The translations under genes and the position numbers were made by a program. This document shows, piece by piece, positions 57,486 to 64,000 of a stretch of DNA of 64,000 nucleotides (position 1 is the stretch's first letter; every line of letters starts with the position of its first letter). This DNA is from Leptodontidium sp. MPI-SDFR-AT-0119. Lineage: Eukaryota; Ascomycota; Leotiomycetes; Helotiales; Leptodontidiaceae. The notes under the pieces were generated by a model. That model was not told the DNA's origin, did not search any database, and saw nothing but the letters and a program-made list of their open reading frames with translations. The stretch is from assembly GCA_020726505.1 (NCBI GenBank), contig JAHLEZ010000004.1, forward strand, positions 1,116,001 to 1,180,000. Reading direction: 5' to 3'.

Positions 57486-58120
57486 ATGGCCCCCCAACAC
57501 TTACGGCTCCACGGGGCCCAGTGTATCTACTGCTGCCACTCGATAGAGCAGGAAGAAAAAATAGCTGCTAGTATGCTTGATACAAACACCTGCACCTGAT
57601 TGATTCTAACTTATAGCCGATAGCACTAGGGAATCCAACTGTTATCACCGCGCCATTCGCTTTTCCTCCTCACGGGCACAAGTTCCGATATATTAAGATC
57701 TGCTATCCGAAAGCTGAGGAGGATCAAGAAGCTGGGGAGGATCAGAAAGCTGAGGGGGATTATAAGGAGGACTGGCGATTGTGTCGCTACCCGCCTTGCT
57801 CACTCTGTCGAAGACCACTAAAGACCTCTTTCTTTCATGTGAATTGTTTCAAGCTAGCAAAGTCCAATATGCCTACTTTATCGCCCAATGAACTCATAAA
57901 GTTCACGCCTCTCCGGACACCTTGGCCTTTCCCAGACTTGAAGAGGTATATGAAGGTTGGGATCGTGGATTTTGAGATACAAGATATTCTGAACAAAATG
58001 GACGGAACACTATCACCGGAGCTCTGCCAAATGATCATTGACTATTGTAATGATTCTCCCTTATGGAGGTATTGCGCTGTCGATGCATGGTATTCGGCTG
58101 TAGCTCCACAAGTAAAGTAG
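57486..58120 (+). CDS. Small cysteine-rich hypothetical protein
   Basis: Exons 57486-57570 and 57624-58120 give 193 residues. The intron has a GTATGC donor, a CTAAC branch site and a GATAG acceptor; TATAG seven bases earlier would break the frame. There are two cysteine groups: CIYCCH near residue 13, and CRYPPCSLCRR with HVNCFKL near 85-115, a spacing that suggests a zinc-binding treble-clef unit. Between them lies a short Glu/Asp/Gln repeat (AEEDQEAGEDQKAEGD). The C-terminal part has a helix-rich segment (LSPELCQMIIDYCND) like the motif in fungal proteins that carry an F-box-like region. I do not recognise the family. It converges with the next gene with only eight bases between stops. Confidence 0.5.
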
Positions 58121-58128
58121 GGATGTCA

Positions 58129-59332
58129 TTACAACACATGAAGACCTTCATTAGCGACATTATTTCCTTCCTTTACCTTTCCCTGAATTGGTTTGGCATT
58201 CCTCAGATCCCAAACGTAGAAGTGCTGGTTGGTTGATTTCCAGACACAAAAAACGCAAGGATAGATCTTGCCCTGGTATTTGACTTTCCCGTCCTCCCAA
58301 TCACTACTATCCTTGCTGTATTTGTCTTTCCCTATACGGAAATGGTAAACCTCACTACCGCTGCCTTTGTTCTCGATCTCCACCTCAACAAATACCGCAC
58401 TTTCTGGTATAAGAGGAGGATCTTCATTTTCTCCAGTCGGCGAAGCTTCCTCACTTGGGGAAGAAAATCGCCCTCCATCAGATGTAGCACCAAAGGTAGT
58501 ATCGCCGGAACCCAGGGCTGACTCGACAGGGATAGAGTCTGCTCCTCTGTATTTCGACGATTCTTGAACGATCGGGAGAGTGTAGGAGCTCCCAACGACA
58601 AAGTTGCTGGAGCCAGAGGTTGACTGGTTGACAGCAGGGTAGATGTTGGATGACGCCGAGCTAGGACCGTACTGAGCATTGGTAGTATAGTTGATGCGGT
58701 AATCAGAGTCAGGCCCAGGAGTGGTAGAGCTAGAAGGCTTCTTGCCCTCGATAGCACCATGTAGGGCTTTTCGAAGCCCGACCAATTCGGACTCGGGCAT
58801 CTGAATATGTTTCTTCACGTAGGTCCAGCCATCTTCAATCTGGTTTCCACTAATACTGTGGACTTCGAGATAAGAGTCTTTATGCGAAAGTTCTGTGCCC
58901 ATTGGTCGCCATGGGACGAGGTAGGGTTCATTAACATGCGCAACCCACAGCCGTGCCCTGGTACCAATCGTTGTCATAGCGTACATCTGATATCTGTTGG
59001 CGTAGTCTAGATGTTTACATCGTAATGCAAGCTTCGAAAGCTTGTTGTTCCAAGATATCGATTTCGGATTGGCTTGCCTTGTGTTTCTTGGCTTCGAGGA
59101 TGAACAGCCGGTGTGTCATCGTCCCTGTCCATTGATCCACGACCAGCTTGACCCTTCTACGATCTTGGGGGTCATCTGTGGGCGGCTGCTGCGAAGCGAC
59201 TACCCAGTTGTCGTCGCTGGGGAACTGACCCCGGATTAAGTGCTCCCAGAATTTAGTCGTAGCCCATTCATTCTGTGACTGGGCCTGGGTCCAAAGGTGA
59301 GCTTCGAGAGAGCTACGAACAATAGACGGCAT
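58129..59332 (-). pseudogene. Fungal hypothetical protein gene with one frameshift
   Basis: The first part (59332 to about 59015) starts MPSIVRSSLEAHLWTQ and includes VVDQWTGTMTHRLFILEAKKH then ILEQQAFEACI. The second part (about 59030 to 58129) continues in the neighbouring frame with KHLDYANRYQMYAMTTIGTRARLW, then about 280 residues to the stop. Coding sequence is recognisable on both sides of the switch with no room for an intron (the GTAAAC to ACAG span is 25 nt), so one base gained or two lost near 59015-59035 best explains it. The family, which I know only as hypothetical fungal proteins, joins an endonuclease-like N-terminal half to a variable tail. A sequencing error is an alternative to a true pseudogene. 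Confidence 0.6.
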
Positions 59333-60640
59333 AGTTCTGTTACGATATTGTAAGAGTAAAGGGCAAGTACGTATTTAAAACAGGATGCTGAAGACTTTGA
59401 GTCGTCTCTTAGCTTGAATTACTGGAGCAGTCCCACTCACCTCTGCCCCATAAACGCCAGCCGTGTGATTTCTATCCATAGCCGACCTACCTTTTTTTGG
59501 GGGGGGGGGGGGTAGTATCTTCTGACGGTGAACTGGTCGGGCTGGTGGGGAAGCCGTAAAGGCTAGTGGTGTGTGAGTTCATCTTCAGGATTATAGGTGC
59601 GTATTAAACGTAGGAGTATTTGCTGCACAACGGCCGGCTCGGCCCTTTCTCTATTGTCTCTGGCAAAACCCGTGGACTGTGGATGACTGGAGATGCGAAG
59701 GCATTCAATTGTTGGGCATTGGTGACTGATCCACTTACTTACTGCATTTAGAAGGCTGCGGAAACAGCATCGAAAATAACATTGCACGCCTTCCTTCTTT
59801 TGATTCCGGTCTTGATGTTGTCCAATTGGTAGAGTTGTGTGGTTTATATTGACCATTGGTCGTCTTCAAGCATTTACCGGAGAAGTGAATGTTTCCGTCG
59901 CACCGATGCCTTCGGTTTGTGACGGTTTGGTTCCATTATGCCTTAAAGCAGAGGGTGTGAAGTGGCAATGGGCGAGACAGGCATAACAGCTGTGGGCATA
60001 GGGACGTCAATCGTCGCGGATATCCAAGGCGCAATTAACTTCTTTTGTTGATATGCCCATCGCCCTAGACTGGTGGTTCCCATGCCAACAACGGAAACGA
60101 CGAGCTTTGTACAACATCGCCGCATTGCTTGAAGCTAAGCGAACAGGGACTCATCAACTGGTAAAGGTAGGTGCTGTAGATTAAGATAAGTTACATCAAT
60201 TGAAATGAACAAGTTCATTTAACCCTCACACATTATTATTATTCCATCTACACTCCAAAATCTCCACTCTGGAAACACACCTACGCCTGCTACCTCAAGC
60301 ACTGAAAACGCTCCTTAAGCCTGCGGCGTTCCTCTTCCTCGCAGCTCGATCTTTTCAACGAACTGCATGGCCCCTGTCATATTGAGGGCAATCGTTATAC
60401 AACTCAGTACCTCTCGCGGGCCATCGCCAGAAGGGTGTGCTCTCTGTCATATGCTCAAATGGTGTCGAAAATAATCCAATACCAGCGTTCGGCTCAACAG
60501 GTCTGGATACAGAGCTGTTTGGCACGGTAAAAGATGACATGCGCTCCAGTGAGACAGTCTTGTGGTGCACCTGGCAAGCTTACGGACGAGGGCATTCCGT
60601 ACCAGATAGATCCTCGAGTCGCATCACCCATAGCAAAGAT
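59333..60640. other. Degenerate stretch with a poly-G run
   Basis: A run of 14 G (59499-59512) follows seven T. The frames at 60355-60655 are open in several registers at once on both strands but give no recognisable protein, although one continues the frame of the small gene described next. Confidence 0.35.
59499..59512. repeat. Poly-G run (14 G)
   Basis: Fourteen consecutive G follow seven T. A likely unstable site, similar to the run inside the hAT element. Confidence 0.85.
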
Positions 60641-60973
60641 TTAAGGGCTTTCTAGCGCTGTTAAGGCGTCTGGCGGGTCATGGCTTTCGTCTTGTTCTGA
60701 AAATTTTCGGAGGAAATCCAGTGATTCAGGTGCAATTCGGCGTACCGTTTCCCGTACATTATCAACGATCCCATCCCATGCCGTGTCCAGTCCTTCTCGC
60801 GGTAACTCTGCACCAACGAACAAACCTTATCTTTCAAGCTCGTTAATCTTACCAAAGGTTTTCACAGATCTCATACCAATATCTGGTGGGGAAGCAAACT
60901 CACGGTGCCCTTTCACCACTAAATGTAAGGTCAGATTGCTTCGATCGGCGGTCCAGACGAGACGGTGTATCAT
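60641..60973 (-). CDS. Hidden two-exon hypothetical gene, possibly truncated by a stop
   Basis: Exons 60877-60973 and 60641-60825 give 93 residues once a 51-nt intron is removed (GTATGA donor, ATTAAC branch-like site, ATAAG acceptor). The intron contains an in-frame stop, so the join is what makes the frame whole. Segments read RLVWTADRSNLTLHLVVKGHREFASPPDIG, then LPREGLDTAWDGIVDN and RRIAPESLDFLRKF. After the TAA at 60641-60643 the same frame stays open for a further 45 codons and begins IFAMGDATRG, which suggests the stop is a CAA to TAA change in a longer ancestral gene. The strand has no recognised domain. I cannot tell a small living gene from the middle of a dead one. Confidence 0.42.
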
Positions 60974-61182
60974 GTATGTAGTGGAACGCGCCTGACGTCA
61001 ATCTTCTTGAATTTGCAATGCTTGATCTTACAAAAATGATGCTGATACAGCTACCGCGAAGTATCAATCGATACCGGGAGCCTCTACTTGCTAGTGCAAG
61101 TCACGTAATGTTGCAATAAACGCCTGCATATGCCCTGAAACACCTGACCCAAGCCCCAAAGCCCTACCTCCATAGACTCAAC

Positions 61183-63118
61183 TCACTTCTTTGGAAGCGG
61201 GGGAGGAGCCATGTTTCCCTTGTCCTTGCCTGTATCAACCTTCTTGTTCGGTGGTAAAGCAGGCGGTCCCATACTGCCACCTCCACCGACCTGAGTGAAA
61301 GTTCCACCCTTGAACCATCGATCCTCCTCAGCCTTCCGCTTCCGGCTCATCTCAGCCTGCATCTTGGGATCAACCAGCTCCAGGCCTTGAACAGGAGTGA
61401 AAGCCAAACTAGATGCCGTACCCGATCCTGCACCAACAGTGGTTCCAACACCTGAAGCGCGCAGACCCTTCCCACGAAGATCGATACCCGAGCCCGCACC
61501 TTGACCAAAGCCACGCAAAGAGGAGGCAGAGCCACCAACAGGCGTAGCACCTCCCCAACCCTTGTTCTTTGCGCTAAGCTTGGCCTTCGTGCGTTGATCG
61601 ACTTGTAAGTTACGGATCCGACCGTCATTTGATTGTCCTATCATGCCCATTCCCTTCGTACCCTCGCCCGTACCGTAACCAATTTCTTTCTCTTCCTTGC
61701 CAAAGACCATTCTGTTCTGAGCTTTCCGCAAGTCCGTCATGGCAGTTGCTTCTTTAGCTTTGCGGGCTCTTCGACCACCACGTTTTTTGGCTGGCTTGTC
61801 ATCAGGTGCTGGTAGTGCCCGTTGACCTTTGTTGGGGGGTGGTTCTGTGAGTTTCTCGAGACGCTCCAAGCAAGCGGCTTTCAGGTCTTCTCCTGTAGAG
61901 CCGTCACGACTGTTATGTACACGGTCTACTCTCGCGGCGAGGACGACTTTTGCGGAGACGATTCGCATGGCTTGACGCTTAAGGTCATTTGGGATGCCTT
62001 TTATGATGGGGGAGTGGTAGAGGAAGCCTTGCTGACGGACACCGACATTGGTTGCGAAGCCAGTACCAGTTTGCTTCTTGGATCCTAGTGGTGGTAGGTT
62101 GCAAGCTGGAGTCTTCGCTAGACCCGTCAGGCCACCTGCGAAGTTGAGAAGTTGTGCTGCTGTCAGGGAACCGATGAGGGCTGTGAGATTAGGGGCGAAT
62201 AAGTTCATACGGGATTGAACGTAGTCTGTTAGAGTCTTCTTGGCTCTGTCCAGAGCAAGAGTCATGTCACATGCTTGCATAACTTGGTCGAGCTCAACGG
62301 ATGACATCTCCCTTCCTTTCGTGGTGGTTGCCTCGACCGTGACAATCATCACCGACGGCCCATCTAGAACCGACCGAAGAGTAACTCCCAGTCTGTTGTC
62401 TTTTGAGGTCTGAAGAGCCTTGATACTCTCTCCATCCATGGGGCCATTTCCAACGATAGCCACTACTTTGGCATAGTCCAAGGGATTCGTAACCAACGTC
62501 TCCAGTTCAGGGAATCTAACCGAGTAATGATCGCGTATGAACTTGTGGACGATCATAATCTCCGTATCGATCGAAGTCGACAGAGTATTGGACTGTGTCA
62601 GGAGATGGTATTCCGGATTATCTTCAATGGAACCCACGGACGTCGTCTGCTTCTCGGGGGGGTAGTGATTGAAAATGTGCGATTTTCTGTAAAATCGATG
62701 CCACGTCAGGGCTAATGCGCAAAGGAATAGATGTAAACCTCGTGTCTCTTAAATATTTGGAAGGGGGAATGAGAAAATTACTGACCTCTAGAACTGGCTC
62801 CAGTGTCTTCATCAACCGCGCGACACTTCGTACATCGTCAACGCCACCCAACTCCATCTTCTCCACCTTGGCTTTGGTCTCCTCTTCATCTTCTACATCG
62901 AGACCCGTATCGGCGACGCCGCTCATCTCTTCGTCTTCCTCTACTTCATCCTCATCGCCATCCAGCTCCATACTGCCATTTGCGCCCAGGTACGTCGCAT
63001 TGCCATTCAGGCCATCCTTCGCGTCTTCATTGTCTGGAAACAGGCCCTCATTTTGTCCCTCGCCCTCTGATCCAGAGTCCTCAAAGTCCTGCAACAGTTC
63101 GTCTGCGAGAGTCGACAT
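61183..63118 (-). CDS. prp31: PRP31, U4/U6 snRNP splicing factor (frame broken by a 7-G run)
   Basis: Exon 1 (62786-63118) encodes an acidic N-terminus from MSTLADELLQDFEDSG to LMKTLEPVLE. A 99-nt intron with a GTCAGT donor leads to exon 2 (61183-62686) starting KIAHFQSLPP. The Nop/NOSIC core is unmistakable: IIVHKFIRDHYSVRFPELETLV-like, NPLDYAKVVAIVGN, VQSRMNLFAPNLTALIGS, LLNFAGGLTGLAKTPACN and GFLYHSPIIKGIP, then a basic KKRGGRRARKAKE stretch. Prp31 binds U4 snRNA with Snu13 and holds the tri-snRNP together. The run of seven G at 62656-62662 shifts the frame by one: with six, EKQTTSVGSIEDNPEY follows LPP and the total is 611 residues. It is probably one extra base in the sequence. Confidence 0.92.
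62656..62662. repeat. Seven-G homopolymer that breaks the PRP31 frame
   Basis: Read on the minus strand as seven C after CTA. One base fewer restores an uninterrupted PRP31 reading frame into its stop at 61183-61185. With seven, translation stops about 10 codons later. Confidence 0.8.
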
Positions 63119-63422
63119 CTTGATCTTGAGTGCGCGTTGTTGACTTGAAAGTGCTCAAAGAATGTTGGAACTTGCAGCCTCGAGTAGTTTATTGGAGGTG
63201 CACTCACTAGCGCCAAAATTTAGCTCTCAGCCTGATCCGAATTTGACCTGCAGCCTCCCCAAACACCACCACCACCACCAACACCAGACAAAGCCAAGCT
63301 CGATTGACAATTAACCACCCCCCCAGTCTTTGAATGGACTTGGATATTCCGCACACTGGGAACCTCTGGCACTATCAAAGAATCATCTCTCCGCCGCAGA
63401 ACTACCACCAAGGAACGCCATC
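63119..63422. promoter_or_regulatory. Shared promoter of two splicing-factor genes (PRP31 and CLF1)
   Basis: Only 304 bp separate the start codons of two divergently transcribed genes for spliceosome assembly. The region is rich in CCA/CACC repeats. No specific motif was recognised. Confidence 0.55.
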
Positions 63423-64000
63423 ATGGAGTCCTCTCGAGGGCCCCCTAGGGTGAAGAATAAAGCGCCCAGCGCGATTCAAATCTCTGCTGAACAGCTCCTA
63501 CGAGAAGCAGTGGACCGACAAGACCCAGGATTAGAAAAACCAACGCAGCGTTTTGCTGATCTCGAAGAGCTCCATGAGTTCCAGGGCAGGAAGCGGAAGG
63601 AGTTCGAGGACTATGTGCGGAGGAACAGGATTAACATGAACAATTGGATGCGGTACGCGCAATGGGAATTGGAACAGAAAGAATTCAAGCGTGCGAGATC
63701 GATCTTCGAGAGAGCTCTGGATGTGGATGCGACGTCTGTCACGCTATGGATCAGATACATCGAGGCGGAGATGAAGACGAGGAATATCCAGCATGCTCGA
63801 AACCTGTTGGACCGCGCTGTTACTATCTTGCCCAGAATTGACAAGCTGTGGTACAAGTATGCCTACATGGAGGAGATGCTGGGGAATATTCCAGGTACCC
63901 GACAAGTCTTCGAGCGGTGGATGTCCTGGGAACCAGATGAGGCGGCCTGGAGCAGTTACATCAAGTTGGAAAAGAGATATGGCGAATTTCAGAGAGCGCG
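63423..64000 (+). CDS. clf1: CLF1/Syf3 pre-mRNA splicing factor, N-terminal part
   Basis: The frame from ATG 63423 is open to the window edge (192 codons shown, no intron). After a short start ([20 protein letters not shown]) come half-a-TPR (HAT) repeats with the typical W-x-x-Y pattern: [39 protein letters not shown] and [14 protein letters not shown]. The family name is crooked neck (Clf1p/Syf3), a scaffold of the Prp19-associated complex needed for spliceosome activation. The N-terminus and repeat phasing match full-length members of about 670-700 residues, so roughly a quarter is visible. Confidence 0.92.
   Translation, partial: MESSRGPPRVKNKAPSAIQISAEQLLREAVDRQDPGLEKPTQRFADLEELHEFQGRKRKEFEDYVRRNRINMNNWMRYAQWELEQKEFKRARSIFERALDVDATSVTLWIRYIEAEMKTRNIQHARNLLDRAVTILPRIDKLWYKYAYMEEMLGNIPGTRQVFERWMSWEPDEAAWSSYIKLEKRYGEFQRA

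Noticed and set aside
62624..62785. Read-through of the PRP31 first exon without splicing
   Set aside because: The frame stays open through the 99-nt intron, but a GTCAGT donor and TTACAG acceptor fit, and removing it joins LEPVLE directly to KIAHFQ as expected for the family.

Overview
The window is nuclear DNA of a filamentous ascomycete fungus. Genes carry short introns (mostly 45-100 nt) with GTAAGT-like donors and CTAAC/CTGAC-like branch sites. The gene content is typical of Pezizomycotina: a fungal HMT1-type ABC transporter, an I78 inhibitor, a fungal VPS9-ankyrin protein, and fungal forms of TIM44, PRP31 and CLF1. A leotiomycete is my guess from protein style only. No bacterial operon, CRISPR array, rRNA or confident tRNA was seen.

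Layout. 1-119: start of a zinc-type alcohol dehydrogenase running off the left edge. 1.1-2.9 kb: an AHL-lactonase-like metallo-beta-lactamase gene, frameshifted and cut by a 968-bp hAT element with a perfect 8-bp target duplication. 3.1-3.7 kb: glutathione S-transferase. 3.8-8.2 kb: gene-poor. 8.2-9.4 kb: secreted-ectodomain, mucin-like single-pass membrane protein. 11.5 kb: I78 inhibitor. 13.1-13.8 kb: small protein kinase. 14.2-16.7 kb: decayed DNA with a MITE-like inverted repeat, a Gypsy-type retroelement remnant and a MYND-finger gene whose two halves lie on opposite strands. 17.1-17.8 kb: small membrane protein. 20.5-24.7 kb: 1422-residue low-complexity protein. 29.1-33.6 kb: 16-exon vacuolar-type ABC transporter. 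34.3-35.5 kb: SGT2 co-chaperone. 39.7-42.9 kb: OLA1 GTPase/ATPase divergent from a PPPDE-type deubiquitinase/deSUMOylase. 43.1-45.9 kb: mitochondrial ribosomal uS11m divergent from TIM44. 47.1-49.0 kb: MFS transporter. 49.5-50.5 kb: polysaccharide deacetylase divergent from a VPS9-ankyrin-PX protein (51.3-55.4 kb). 55.4-61.1 kb: short orphan, frameshifted or stop-broken genes. 61.2-64 kb: PRP31 divergent from CLF1.

How it fits together. Housekeeping genes sit in compact, often head-to-head pairs with related jobs: mitochondrial ribosome with mitochondrial import, and two pre-mRNA splicing factors. These blocks alternate with 2-4 kb gene-poor stretches. Broken genes cluster in two zones (1-3 kb with 14-17 kb, and 56-61 kb). 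Several inferred disabling changes are CpA to TpA, which would fit repeat-induced point mutation. The PRP31 frame is broken by a run of seven G, most likely a one-base sequence error or a strain-specific indel because the gene is expected to be essential.

Exon joins come from reading splice signals and keeping the frame. Family assignments come from motifs recognised by eye; no database search was run. I found no single convincing new biological system. The strongest non-routine observations are the dated hAT insertion, the inverted MYND pseudogene, and a hidden two-exon gene at 60.6-61.0 kb.
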